A stretch of DNA of 64,000 nt from Telluribacter roseus. Its GTDB lineage: Bacteria > Bacteroidota > Bacteroidia > Cytophagales > Spirosomataceae. Below the pieces are notes generated by a model. That model ran no database searches. It was not told the DNA's origin and saw nothing but the letters and a program-made list of their open reading frames with translations. Positions 1 to 8,483 of the stretch are shown piece by piece. Position numbers and translations under genes: made by a program. Position 1 is the stretch's first letter; each line of letters starts with the position of its first letter. The stretch is from assembly GCF_017355915.2 (NCBI RefSeq), contig NZ_JAFEUV020000002.1, positions 659,662 to 723,661 of the forward strand. Direction: 5' to 3'.

Positions 1-40
1 GAATGCCCAGTAAGCGCAGCCATTTGTCGGGGTAGTTCAT
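1..40 (-). CDS. 5' end of an unidentified divergent gene (cut by window edge)
   Basis: Reading the minus strand from an ATG at 38-40 gives 13 codons (MNYPDKWLRLLGI) that stay open to the window edge. A KWLRxLGI opening is seen, from memory, in some Bacteroidota sensor histidine kinases just before the first membrane helix, but 13 residues cannot establish that. The gene would diverge from the ECF sigma gene, sharing the 41-164 spacer. Function is left open. Confidence 0.35.
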   Translation of the reverse strand, partial: MNYPDKWLRLLGI

Positions 41-105
41 GGGCAAAAGAGGTGGTGTGAGCTGATGCGTTCAGAAAATATTTACAAAAAAAACTAAAAT
101 TCTCT

Positions 106-123
106 GTAACCTCCTCGGGTTAC
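106..123. promoter_or_regulatory. Inverted repeat in sigma-factor upstream region
   Basis: GTAACC (106-111) and GGTTAC (118-123) form a 6+6 inverted repeat 42 bp before the sigma gene start. GTAAC resembles the -35 element of many autoregulated ECF promoters, and a CGTC (-10-like) lies at 135-138. The gap between them (24 nt) is longer than the usual 16-17, so autoregulation is only a suggestion. Confidence 0.3.
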
Positions 124-164
124 CCCGGTTTTCACGTCAAATTCCTAAACCACCAGCCAAACGA

Positions 165-716
165 TTGAATTCACTAGCTGACAATGCCCTGATGCTAAAG
201 GTCAAGGCGGGCGACCTGGACAAGATGGGACTGCTCTTTGAGCGGTACCACCGGGAGTTGTTCGGCTACCTGTACCACATGAGCGGCCGCCCCGATGTGA
301 GTGAAGATATCGTCCAGACGGTGTTTTACCGGATGCTAAAGTACCGCCATAGCTTCACCGGCGAGGGCTCGTTTCGCTCCTGGATGTACCACCTGGCGCG
401 CAACGTCCTGGTCGACACGGCCCAGAAGAACAAGCGGATGGCGTACCACCACGATATGGTCGAATACGATGAAAAGATTGGCGGTGACCTGGCGGCTGAC
501 GAGCCGCTGCAAAAGGAACAGGAACTGGCCATGCTGCAGGAAGCCCTGGCGGGCCTGAGCCCGGAGTACCGCGAAGTACTGGTACTTAGCCGCTTTCAGG
601 AGCTGAAGTACGAAGAGATAGCCCGCATCCTGGATACTACCGAAGGCGCCATAAAGGTACGGGTGCACCGGGCTATGAATGAGTTAAAGAAGATTTACCT
701 ACGAATTGAACAGTAA
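165..716 (+). CDS. ECF-type RNA polymerase sigma factor
   Basis: This 183-residue protein has the two-domain layout of an extracytoplasmic-function sigma factor, which directs core RNA polymerase to stress promoters. Region 2 spans about residues 22-90 (the LFERYHRELFGYLYHM helix, then DIVQTVFYRML and a FRSWMYHLARNVLVD segment). Region 4 spans about 125-180 and ends in the helix-turn-helix YEEIARILDTTEGAIKVRVHRA. The start is TTG at 165; an in-frame ATG at codon 10 is a possible alternative. The anti-sigma factor begins 10 bp downstream, followed by two DUF4097 genes, so the four probably form an envelope-stress operon. The regulated signal is unknown. Confidence 0.93.
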   Translation: MNSLADNALMLKVKAGDLDKMGLLFERYHRELFGYLYHMSGRPDVSEDIVQTVFYRMLKYRHSFTGEGSFRSWMYHLARNVLVDTAQKNKRMAYHHDMVEYDEKIGGDLAADEPLQKEQELAMLQEALAGLSPEYREVLVLSRFQELKYEEIARILDTTEGAIKVRVHRAMNELKKIYLRIEQ

Positions 717-726
717 GAGATACAGC

Positions 727-1548
727 ATGAACTGCGATAATGTAAAGGAACAACTGCCTGAATGGCTGAACGAACAGCTCCCGGCTGCTGAAAAGGCCGT
801 GCTGGACGATCACCTGGCCCAGTGCCCTGACTGTCAGCAGGAGCTAAGCGCGACGCGGCAGCTGTGGCAACAGATGGGGAAGATCCGGGTACCGGAGCCT
901 CGCCCCGAGCTGCGGATGCAGTTTTACGTCATGCTGGATGAGTTCAAGGAGGAAGAGAAGGCGCAGCAGCGCAGTACCTGGGCCGAGTGGGTACATCAGC
1001 TGAAGCAGTGGTGGGAGCCCCGGCAGGCCCTGCGCCTGGCGTACAGCTTTCTGCTGCTGGGGGTAGGCGTGTTGGCAGGCTACTGGCTGCAGCTCCAGCG
1101 TACGCCCACGGTAGCCTACCAGCAACAGATTGACACCCTCTCCACGCAGGTAGAGGAAATGCGCCAGATGATGATGCTCTCCCTGCTCGAAAACCCTTCG
1201 GCTACGGAGCGGCTGCGGGCGGTCAGCTACACCAAAGAGATCAGCGATGTGGACGGCCGCGTGATTGACGCCCTGCTCACGACCCTCAACAACGACCCGA
1301 ACGTAAACGTACGCCTGGTGACGCTGGAAGCCCTGGCCGAGCTGGCCACCGACGCCCGCGTACGCGAAGGACTGGTCCACTCCCTCACGCAACAGGAGTC
1401 GCCCCTGGTACAGGTGGCCCTGGCGGACGTGATGGTCAAGCTGCAGATGAAGAAGTCCATCAAGCCCCTGCGGCAACTGCTCCACCGGGACGACATCAAC
1501 GACCTGGTCAAGAGCAAAATCGAACAATCTATTAAGGATCTATCCTGA
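727..1548 (+). CDS. Zinc-finger (zf-HC2) anti-sigma factor with HEAT-like periplasmic domain
   Basis: The 273-residue protein begins with an anti-sigma zinc-finger domain: Cys3 and the HxxxCxxC motif at His29, Cys33 and Cys36. One membrane helix follows at about 105-127 (LRLAYSFLLLGVGVLAGYW). After a short coiled region (QQQIDTLSTQVEEMRQMM) the C-terminal ~110 residues form helical HEAT-like repeats (DPNVNVRLVTLEALAEL, SPLVQVALADVMVKL). It should hold the upstream sigma factor at the membrane and release it on an envelope signal. ATG 727 is preferred over TTG 706, because 706 overlaps the sigma gene and would add residues ahead of the conserved Cys. A HEAT-repeat sensor end is a plausible protein-protein interaction module (inference). 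Confidence 0.88.
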   Translation: MNCDNVKEQLPEWLNEQLPAAEKAVLDDHLAQCPDCQQELSATRQLWQQMGKIRVPEPRPELRMQFYVMLDEFKEEEKAQQRSTWAEWVHQLKQWWEPRQALRLAYSFLLLGVGVLAGYWLQLQRTPTVAYQQQIDTLSTQVEEMRQMMMLSLLENPSATERLRAVSYTKEISDVDGRVIDALLTTLNNDPNVNVRLVTLEALAELATDARVREGLVHSLTQQESPLVQVALADVMVKLQMKKSIKPLRQLLHRDDINDLVKSKIEQSIKDLS

Positions 1549-1576
1549 CGACTAACTAAACCAACATCCATTAGCT

Positions 1577-2458
1577 ATGAAACTATTCTTTTTACTCCCC
1601 CTGCTGGGGGGGCTGGTGCTCTCTTGTGCTCCATCGATAGCGCAGAAACAGGAGTTCAAGGAAAAAGTGGTGCGGGAATTTGCCCTCACCGGCAGCGCCG
1701 GAGCCAGTACGCTGATTATCTACAACATCAACGGCTCCATCCACGTAGAAGGTACTTCGTCCAACAAGGTCAGTATAGAGGTAGACCAGCAGCTCACGGC
1801 GAAGACGCCGCAGGGGCTGGAAGAAGGCAGGCAGGAATTTAAGCTGGGTTTTGAACAGGTAGGTGATACCCTCTATGCCTACATCGCTGAGCCATTCGAC
1901 ACCCGTCCCGGCCTGGATAGGTCAAGCCGGGAAAAGCGCAACTGGAACCATAAAGAACTGGGCTACGACTTCACCCTGGACTTTACCGTAAAGGTACCCC
2001 GCCAGATGAACCTGAACGTCTCGACCATTAACCGGGGAGACGTGGTGGTGAAGGATGTGGCGGGAGCCCTGCGGGTGCGGAATATCAATGGCGCCATCGG
2101 ACTCACCAATGCCTCGGGCCTGACGGATGCGCATACCATCAACGGCAACCTGGAAGCCACCTACACGACCGCACCCGCCGACGCCTCAACCTACTACACC
2201 CTCAACGGCGATATTAAGGTAGTCTACCCCGCTAACCTATCGGCTGATCTGGAGTTCAAGAGCTTCCAGGGAGAGTTGTATACCGATTTTCCGCAGGCCG
2301 AGGCCCTACCGGCGCGGGTAGTAAAGAACCAGACGCAGCGCGGCGACAAGACGGTGTACAAGCTGGATAAAACCACTTCGGTACGTATCGGAAGTGGTGG
2401 AAAGAACCTGCGCTTCGAGACCTTCAATGGCAATGTATATATCAGAAAGCAATCATAA
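1577..2458 (+). CDS. DUF4097-family exported protein, probable lipoprotein
   Basis: The 293-residue protein starts with a signal peptide ending in a lipobox (LVLSC), which predicts a lipid-anchored periplasmic or outer-membrane protein. The rest is rich in short beta-strands with recurring (I/V)NG turns (NINGSIHVEG, TINRGDVVV, NINGAIGL, TINGNLEATY, LNGDIKVVY), the pattern of DUF4097 'adhesin-like' beta-solenoid domains. It lies 28 bp after the anti-sigma gene and 19 bp before a second DUF4097 gene, so it is likely co-transcribed with the sigma/anti-sigma pair. Molecular function is not established for this family. Confidence 0.8.
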   Translation: MKLFFLLPLLGGLVLSCAPSIAQKQEFKEKVVREFALTGSAGASTLIIYNINGSIHVEGTSSNKVSIEVDQQLTAKTPQGLEEGRQEFKLGFEQVGDTLYAYIAEPFDTRPGLDRSSREKRNWNHKELGYDFTLDFTVKVPRQMNLNVSTINRGDVVVKDVAGALRVRNINGAIGLTNASGLTDAHTINGNLEATYTTAPADASTYYTLNGDIKVVYPANLSADLEFKSFQGELYTDFPQAEALPARVVKNQTQRGDKTVYKLDKTTSVRIGSGGKNLRFETFNGNVYIRKQS

Positions 2459-2477
2459 ATTACTTAATTATTCCAAA

Positions 2478-3356
2478 ATGAAGACTCTATTAACATACAT
2501 AGTACTGCTTATAACTCCTGTTGCTACGCTACTCGCTCAGAACCCCATCACCGAAGAACTGGTCATTCCGCTGTCTGATCCCGCTAAGCCGGGGGCCCTG
2601 GAAGTAGGGCTGGTCAACGGCTCCATCAAGGTCATGACCCATACCGGCAAGGATGTGGTCATTGAGGCTACCTCAGGTGCCCGGGGCATGGCCAAAGGAG
2701 AGGGAAGTAAGGAGAAGATCAAAGAGAAAGTAAAGGGAGACAACACCGCCGCCAGCGAGGCCCAATCCAGCGGCATGCGCCGCATCACGCCCAACAACGG
2801 ACTGGAACTAACGGCGGAGGAACGTAGCAACCGGGTGAAGGTAAGTACCAACAGCCACGCCAAAGCTGTGGACCTGACAATAAAAGTACCGGAGCGCTTT
2901 TCGCTCAAACTAAGCAGTGTCAACGGAGGTACTATTTCGGTGGAGAATGTTAAAGGCGAGCTGGAAGTGGACAACGTGAACGGGCCCATTGAGTTGACCA
3001 ACGTAGGCGGCTCGGCGGTGGCTAATACCATCAACGGAAGCATCAAAGCTACCTTTACCAACGTCAACGCCAACACACCCATGGCCTTTTCGACCCTCAA
3101 CGGCCGCATTGACGTTACCTTCCCGCCCAACATGAAAGCCAACGTAAAAATGAAGTCAGACCGGGGTGATATCTACAGTGACTTCGACATGGATATTGAC
3201 AAAAGCCAGCCGCAGGCTACGCGGTCCAGTCAGTCGGGCGTATACCGCGTGACGGTAGAGAACTGGGTCAACGGCAAGATCAACGGCGGCGGCCCGGAAA
3301 TCATGATGAAGAGCATGCAGGGCAACATCTACGTGAGGAAGGCGGGGGGTAAGTAA
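2478..3356 (+). CDS. DUF4097-family exported protein
   Basis: This 292-residue protein has a signal peptide (MKTLLTYIVLLITPVATLLAQ) and the same NG-turn beta-repeat pattern as its upstream neighbour (LVNGSIKVMT, SVNGGTISVENV, NVNGPIELTNV, TINGSIKATF, TLNGRIDVTF). A Lys/Glu-rich insertion sits at about residues 72-100 (GEGSKEKIKEKVKGDN). ATG 2478 is chosen because it puts the hydrophobic signal at the N-terminus; the frame is open further upstream but overlaps the preceding gene. It differs from its neighbour in lacking a lipobox. It is probably the last gene of the sigma operon, since a strong hairpin follows at 3388-3441. Confidence 0.82.
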   Translation: MKTLLTYIVLLITPVATLLAQNPITEELVIPLSDPAKPGALEVGLVNGSIKVMTHTGKDVVIEATSGARGMAKGEGSKEKIKEKVKGDNTAASEAQSSGMRRITPNNGLELTAEERSNRVKVSTNSHAKAVDLTIKVPERFSLKLSSVNGGTISVENVKGELEVDNVNGPIELTNVGGSAVANTINGSIKATFTNVNANTPMAFSTLNGRIDVTFPPNMKANVKMKSDRGDIYSDFDMDIDKSQPQATRSSQSGVYRVTVENWVNGKINGGGPEIMMKSMQGNIYVRKAGGK

Positions 3357-3387
3357 AGTAGGTAAGGTACTTGCCCGCAATAATTTA

Positions 3388-3441
3388 CAAAAGGATATGC
3401 AACAGCAGCCCTCTTCCGGTGTCTTTGTGCATATCCTTTTG
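3388..3441 (+). terminator. Long-stem hairpin after the sigma/DUF4097 operon
   Basis: CAAAAGGATATGCA (3388-3401) pairs perfectly with TGCATATCCTTTTG (3428-3441), a 14-bp stem with a 26-nt loop. It sits 31 bp after the DUF4097 stop, with T-rich sequence on the 3' side of the stem. The rest of the 3357-3688 gap holds no convincing gene. Confidence 0.55.
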
Positions 3442-3688
3442 CTCTTACTTGCATCCTAACCAAGCTCATTAACTGAGTAGCCATGATAAAAAATGTACGC
3501 TTCCAGTCAGGACAACAACGCCTTCTGTTCCTCCTATATTCTGCCTTTTCCCAACCTGACAACCCAAACCTGTGAGACACCGATCTGGGTTTTAGGTCTG
3601 TTTACTGCTCCTTTAGTTACTGTATTGCCCTGTCTTTCATTGAGCTTAAGGCGTAAGAGAAGAGGTTAGTTTAGGTTAAAAATAAAAA

Positions 3689-3791
3689 ACTAATAAATTA
3701 TTAGTATTCCTAATTGATTAGTAGTATAATTGTATACTAATTCATTAGTAGACCGCCTAATCTATTAGTACTTTAACCTTTAACTTATTAG
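3689..3791. promoter_or_regulatory. Array of BlaI-type operators (CTAAT-N-ATTAG palindromes)
   Basis: Four palindromes with half-site CTAAT/ATTAG precede the repressor gene: 3690-3704 (5-nt centre), 3710-3721 (2-nt centre), 3735-3750 (TACTAAT-TC-ATTAGTA, perfect) and 3757-3768 (2-nt centre). A lone half-site lies at 3787-3791. A further dyad, TAGTATA-ATTG-TATACTA, fills 3722-3739. Centre spacings are about 18.5, 27 and 20 bp. Known BlaI/MecI operators are TACTAC-type dyads, so these are most likely where the downstream BlaI-like repressor binds to control its own operon. Confidence 0.75.
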
Positions 3792-3795
3792 TGAT

Positions 3796-4155
3796 ATGAA
3801 ACTGGCTAACCGAGAAGAACAGATTATGCACGCCTTTTGGACCCTGGGAAAGGCTTTCATCCGGGATGTGATTCCCCTCCTTCCTGACCCCAAGCCCCAC
3901 TATAACAGTGTAGCAACTATGGTAAAAATTCTGGAAGGAAAGGGGTACCTAGCCCATGAAACGGTAGGAAATATGAACTGCTATCATCCGATCATTGCCC
4001 GCGAAGAATACCAGAATCACACCATTAAGGATATTGTCAATCAGTACTTTGATAATTCGTACCCGCGCATGCTAGCTTATTTTGCCAAAGAGCAGAATCT
4101 GACCGAAGAGGAGTTGAAGGAGGTCCTGGAAATCATTAAAGCCCAGAAGAAATGA
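3796..4155 (+). CDS. BlaI/MecI/CopY-family transcriptional repressor
   Basis: This 119-residue protein matches the usual length and layout of BlaI-family winged-helix repressors. The N-terminal LANREEQIMHAFW helix, the recognition region PHYNSVATMVKILEGKGYL and the beta-wing with HETVGNMNCYHP are followed by a C-terminal dimerisation helix bundle. In the family, a membrane M56 protease signals to inactivate the repressor by cleavage. Its stop overlaps the next gene's start (ATGA at 4152-4155), the standard coupling of blaI with blaR. The operators at 3689-3791 argue for autorepression. The target need not be beta-lactam resistance, because no beta-lactamase is nearby. Confidence 0.93.
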   Translation: MKLANREEQIMHAFWTLGKAFIRDVIPLLPDPKPHYNSVATMVKILEGKGYLAHETVGNMNCYHPIIAREEYQNHTIKDIVNQYFDNSYPRMLAYFAKEQNLTEEELKEVLEIIKAQKK

Positions 4156-5903
4156 TACCTTACATTCTGCATACGGCCCTGCTTGTTGGCTGCTGCTATG
4201 TATTTTATAGGATTCTGCTGCAGAAAGAGACTTTCTACCAGCTGAACCGTTTCCTGTTACTGGCTTGCCTGTTGCTGTCGTTCCTGCTTCCACTGGCTCC
4301 TGTTCCTCATCAATGGGCGATTAGCCTACAGGGTACTCCCCCGACTGCCCAGCAGTCGGAACCGTCCGTATCTGGTAGAATTCAATCGGCCTCCGGGTTA
4401 TCTCAGGGTGATCACCTGGTATCCGGCAACCTGACAACTGTACTACCAGAAAGTTCTTTTTATGTTGAACAGCTTGGTACTCTGGTTACGTGGATTTATT
4501 GGATTGGGGTAGCCGCCTTCAGCCTCAATTTCCTGGTACAGCTCAGTATGTTAGGCTACCGGGCGTACTCGGGTCCGGTCATACGGGACGGGAGGTACCG
4601 TATTGTGGAATTAAGCGGCGATCAGGCCCCCTGCTCCTTTGGAAATACTATTTTTATCAATCCCGAAAAATACGACTGGGAGACCTACGAACAAATCCTG
4701 ATACATGAGAAGGTTCATGTGCAGCAGGGGCATACCCTGGACCTCGTGCTCGCAGAGGTAATGCTGGTTTTTCAGTGGTTCAATCCTCTGGCGTGGCTGT
4801 ACCGCAGAGAGATGGAAACCAACCTGGAGTTTCTGACTGATGATCAGGTGCTTCAACAGGGTGACTGCGAGAAAACCGCCTATCAGATGAGTCTTTTGAA
4901 AGTAGCGGCTCCCCATTTTCCGCTCAGTCTTACGACCAATTACAATCAATCACTTCTAAAAAGAAGAATAGCCATGATGAACGCGAAAAAATCAAATCTG
5001 AATTCAGCCTGGAAGTACTTCTTCCTGCTTCCAGTCCTGGTACTTACGGTATGCCTGCTCAATGAACCCATGGCAAGGGGGGAATCCATCAATGTGAATT
5101 TTGAACCGGTGGCCCAATCAAAGCCTGAAAAAGCAGAGGGTACCTGGTTGGCTACCCTGGAAGGAGACCGGGTGACGGTGCAGTTCTTTGACCGCTACGG
5201 CGATCGGAGCAGCCAGTTCCGACTTAGTGAATTAGAGGGATACTCAGCGAAGGGCTCTGATACTTTCTCATTGACACGTGAAGCAGGTACTTTACAGTTA
5301 ACAGGAAGCTTCAAAGAGAATAAAGGCTCAGGCCACTATGAGTTCATAGGCAACAAGAGTTATCGCGACTTAATGAGCAAGGAAGGAATTCGTATCAAAG
5401 AAGATGAAGAACTGATGACATTCTTCTTGCTGGACATATCCAACGCCTATGTACAAACGCTGAAAAAGCACGGATATACCCAACTGAAGAAGCAGGATCT
5501 TACTTCACTGGCCACTTTTGGAGTAGGTAAAGCGGACAAGCAGGATACACTTGATGTGCCGGAGCCCGGACCGGAAGATACTGATCCGCTGGGTGTAATG
5601 ATCAACTCTAAAATGGTCGGGATTACCGATGAATTTATCAAGGGCTTTCATGACAAAGGTTACAAGAACATCCCGCCGGGTACCATGATCAATTTCAAAT
5701 CAGTAGGGGTGACTCCGGACTATATCCAGAGTTTCGAAAAGGCGGGGTATCGGGATATACCCTACGGTACCATCATCAATTTTAAGTCAGTGGGAGTGAC
5801 TCCTGAGTTTATCAGGAGCTTTGAAGACGCGGGATTCAAGAATGTTCCTTACGGTACCTATGTCAATCTAAAATCAACGGGTGTAACGCCACCAAAGGGC
5901 TAG
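4152..5903 (+). CDS. M56-family (BlaR1-like) membrane metalloprotease with 29-residue tandem repeats
   Basis: This is a 583-residue membrane protease. Hydrophobic helices lie at about residues 4-22, 34-55, 112-135 and 288-306. The zinc-protease motif HEKVH is at 185-189 in a cytoplasmic loop, followed by FNPLAWLYRREMETNLEF, which carries the downstream acidic residues typical of M56. The extracytoplasmic part has no penicillin-binding (SxxK/KTG) domain. From about residue 483 it ends in three 29-residue repeats plus a partial fourth, each around (I/M)INFKSVGVTP(E/D)(F/Y)I-SFE-AGY. The 4-bp overlap with the BlaI-like gene indicates a two-gene sensor/repressor operon. The ligand is unknown. Confidence 0.9.
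   Translation: MIPYILHTALLVGCCYVFYRILLQKETFYQLNRFLLLACLLLSFLLPLAPVPHQWAISLQGTPPTAQQSEPSVSGRIQSASGLSQGDHLVSGNLTTVLPESSFYVEQLGTLVTWIYWIGVAAFSLNFLVQLSMLGYRAYSGPVIRDGRYRIVELSGDQAPCSFGNTIFINPEKYDWETYEQILIHEKVHVQQGHTLDLVLAEVMLVFQWFNPLAWLYRREMETNLEFLTDDQVLQQGDCEKTAYQMSLLKVAAPHFPLSLTTNYNQSLLKRRIAMMNAKKSNLNSAWKYFFLLPVLVLTVCLLNEPMARGESINVNFEPVAQSKPEKAEGTWLATLEGDRVTVQFFDRYGDRSSQFRLSELEGYSAKGSDTFSLTREAGTLQLTGSFKENKGSGHYEFIGNKSYRDLMSKEGIRIKEDEELMTFFLLDISNAYVQTLKKHGYTQLKKQDLTSLATFGVGKADKQDTLDVPEPGPEDTDPLGVMINSKMVGITDEFIKGFHDKGYKNIPPGTMINFKSVGVTPDYIQSFEKAGYRDIPYGTIINFKSVGVTPEFIRSFEDAGFKNVPYGTYVNLKSTGVTPPKG
5598..5903 (+). repeat. In-frame 87-bp tandem repeats in the M56 protease gene
   Basis: Repeat starts fall at 5598, 5685, 5772 and 5859, exactly 87 bp (29 codons) apart; the fourth unit is cut by the stop codon. 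Units two and three are the most alike. Confidence 0.85.
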
Positions 5904-6031
5904 TAGATCAGCCTGGCGCCCCATTAACTAAAGCCTCAGGTTATGGCAGAAGGGGTGGGGGTATAGCCTCCGCCCGCTGTCAACACCTCTAATTAAGATA
6001 CTATTCAACACCTTTTACTATTCTGCTAGCC

Positions 6032-8476
6032 ATGAAAAAAAGTCTACTTGTTTGGTTGGGCAAACTATGCCTTTTCCTGCTGTTCTCAACTGTGTTGAAG
6101 GCCCAAACTACCCCTCCGGGAGTTATCTCGGGCCTCCTGCTCGACTCTACTACCACCAAACCCATTGAGTACGCTACCGTGGCGCTGCTACCCAAAGGCC
6201 AGACCCAGTCCACCGCCGGTACCCTTACAGACGGACAGGGCAGGTTCACCTTTACAGGAGTAGCGTTGGGTGAATATGAACTGGTAGTGAGCTTCCTGGG
6301 CTACGAGACCAAAACCATCCGTGGTATAGCGCTAACGGAGCAGCGGCCCCGCGCTAATGTGGGGCCCATTCAGCTACCGGTTGTGGCTACTAATCTGAAA
6401 GAAGTAAACGTGCAGGCCATGCGGCCTACCATTACGCAGGAAGCCGACCGGATGGTGGTGAGCGTAGAAGGTACCGCCATGGCGGCGGGCAACACGGCTT
6501 TTACGGTACTGGCCCGCTCACCGGGGGTATTCGTCGACGCCGAAGGCAATATTCAGCTCAACGGCCGCAGTGGTGTCACCGTGATGATCGACGGGCGGCT
6601 CACTTACCTCTCGGCGCGGGATCTGCGGGCGATGCTGGAAGGGATGTCGGCGGAGAATATCAAGAACATCGAGATTATCACTAATCCATCCGCTAAGTAC
6701 GACGCTGAAGGTACCTCGGGTATCCTCAATATCAATCTGAAAAAGAATACGCAGCGGGGCATCAATGGTAGCGTGTATGCGGGCTATACCAATAACTTCC
6801 AGCAGTACGGCTATACCTACGGCGGAAACATCAACCACAAGAGCGGCCGCTGGAACTCCTTCCTGAACCTCGACGCGGCCCGTCGGGTAGGAGGCCGCGA
6901 AGCTACCTTCACCCGTATCTTCTACGGCCAGGACCGCACCACCTACTTCGACCAGGTCGCTACCGGCAACTTTACAGCCGAAGGGCCGCCGTCGGTGCGG
7001 CTGGGCACGGACTACAGCCTCAACGACCGGCACAGCGTCGGGTTTACGTCCTACTACGTTACCAATCGCGCCGTGTCGGACTTCCTGACAGATACCTACA
7101 TTGGTTACGCACCGGCTACGCCTTCGCAGTACATCGATGCCGATAATATCAGTAGCAACACGTTCACCAGCTTTACTTCTAATCTGCACTATACCGGCAA
7201 GTTGGATACGCTGGGTACCACGCTCTCGACGGACCTGGATTATGCCCGCATCGGCAACCGGGGCGAGGCCAACTTCTACAACTACTTTACCGACCTGGCT
7301 ACCGGACAGCAGACCCGGGATTTCTTGTATACCAATACTCCCAACGGCTACAATATATACTCGGCTAAGGTAGACTTCACGCGTCCGCTGGCACCTGGAC
7401 ACAAGATGGAGGCGGGGATAAAGGGCAGTCGAGTTGTCTCGGATAATGATTTTCGCTTCTACTTCAACAACGAAAGATTGGTACTAGACCCGCAGCGGAC
7501 CAACCACTTCAACTACCGCGAGAGCATTCTGGCCGCTTACGTCAACTGGAACGGCAAGCTCAGCAAGCGCTTTACCCTACAGGCGGGGCTACGGGCGGAG
7601 AATACCAGTTCGCTGGGTACCTCCTATACGACCGGGCAGGTGACCGAGCGCGACTACCTCAACTTCTTCCCCAGCCTGTTTTTGCAGCAAAAGGTACGTG
7701 AGGACTACCAGGTCAGCTACAGCTACAGCCGCCGCCTGACGCGCCCCAACTACGGCAACCTCAACCCCTTCCGATCGTACCGTGACCCGTATACCTATAC
7801 GGAGGGCAATCCGTACCTGCGGCCGCAGTACACCCAGTCGTTTGGGATTAACCAAACGTTTAAAAAGGTATATAATCTGAATGCCTTTTATAACTACAAC
7901 CGCGATGTCATGGCCGAGATTCCTATACTGGACGTTGCCAATGCCACCACTATTTATACCACAGGCAATGTCAACGACGGGTATAACATCGGCTTCACGG
8001 GCGTAGCCCCGCTCAAAATTGCGAAGTGGTGGGACACCCAGAACACGACGGTACTTTCGTACAGCAAGTTCACGATGGTATCCAATGAAGGACCACTCGT
8101 AAATGACCAGGTGTTCTTCATGCTGCAGTCCAACCACACCATACAGCTGCCGCTGGAGGTACGCATGGAGCTGAACCTGCTGTACCGTGGTCCGGCTGCC
8201 TCGGGCCTGTACCACATGGCACCCATGCATAGAGTAGATGTAGCCTTCAAGCGGAGCTTCAAGAAGAAAAAGCTGGACCTGACCGTCAACGCCAATGACC
8301 TGTTCAAGGGCTTCCGCTACTACTGGACCACCGACATCGGCGGCAACGTCAACGAGTTTGACCAGTACTTCCGCTGGCGTAGTGTGGGCGCTACCCTCCG
8401 CTACAATTTCAGTAAAGGGCAGAAGGTAGACGTGAAGCGGAGAAACAACAGTCTGGAAGAAATGAATCGTACCTAG
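6032..8476 (+). CDS. Outer-membrane beta-barrel (TonB-receptor-like) protein
   Basis: The 814-residue protein begins with a signal peptide ending ...LKAQ. A carboxypeptidase-regulatory-like Ig domain follows at about 30-120 (GVISGLLLDSTTTKPIEYATVAL, ALGEYELVVSFLGYETKTI), then a TonB-type plug at about 120-235 (GVFVDAEGNIQLNGRSGVTVMIDGR in parts, NIEIITNPSAKYDAEGTSGILNI). The rest is a long barrel of alternating strands rich in Tyr, Asn and Arg. This matches the 'outer membrane beta-barrel family' of Bacteroidota rather than a SusC-length receptor, which is usually above 950 residues. The charged C-terminal tail (QKVDVKRRNNSLEEMNRT) instead of a terminal aromatic residue is usual for that group. 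Substrate unknown; no SusD partner is present. Confidence 0.9.
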   Translation: MKKSLLVWLGKLCLFLLFSTVLKAQTTPPGVISGLLLDSTTTKPIEYATVALLPKGQTQSTAGTLTDGQGRFTFTGVALGEYELVVSFLGYETKTIRGIALTEQRPRANVGPIQLPVVATNLKEVNVQAMRPTITQEADRMVVSVEGTAMAAGNTAFTVLARSPGVFVDAEGNIQLNGRSGVTVMIDGRLTYLSARDLRAMLEGMSAENIKNIEIITNPSAKYDAEGTSGILNINLKKNTQRGINGSVYAGYTNNFQQYGYTYGGNINHKSGRWNSFLNLDAARRVGGREATFTRIFYGQDRTTYFDQVATGNFTAEGPPSVRLGTDYSLNDRHSVGFTSYYVTNRAVSDFLTDTYIGYAPATPSQYIDADNISSNTFTSFTSNLHYTGKLDTLGTTLSTDLDYARIGNRGEANFYNYFTDLATGQQTRDFLYTNTPNGYNIYSAKVDFTRPLAPGHKMEAGIKGSRVVSDNDFRFYFNNERLVLDPQRTNHFNYRESILAAYVNWNGKLSKRFTLQAGLRAENTSSLGTSYTTGQVTERDYLNFFPSLFLQQKVREDYQVSYSYSRRLTRPNYGNLNPFRSYRDPYTYTEGNPYLRPQYTQSFGINQTFKKVYNLNAFYNYNRDVMAEIPILDVANATTIYTTGNVNDGYNIGFTGVAPLKIAKWWDTQNTTVLSYSKFTMVSNEGPLVNDQVFFMLQSNHTIQLPLEVRMELNLLYRGPAASGLYHMAPMHRVDVAFKRSFKKKKLDLTVNANDLFKGFRYYWTTDIGGNVNEFDQYFRWRSVGATLRYNFSKGQKVDVKRRNNSLEEMNRT

Positions 8477-8483
8477 GAGCCTG

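Noticed and set aside
3483..3575. A 30-codon ORF starting MIKN, like the permease N-termini
   Set aside because: After four residues there is no similarity to the permeases and it ends quickly; not considered a permease remnant.
4152..5903. Calling the M56 protein a beta-lactam receptor (BlaR1)
   Set aside because: No penicillin-binding SxxK, SxN or KTG motifs are visible in the C-terminal part; only the protease domain and the repressor pairing are shared.
6032..8476. SusC-type nutrient receptor
   Set aside because: It is too short for SusC, lacks the typical SusC plug pattern, and no SusD gene follows.
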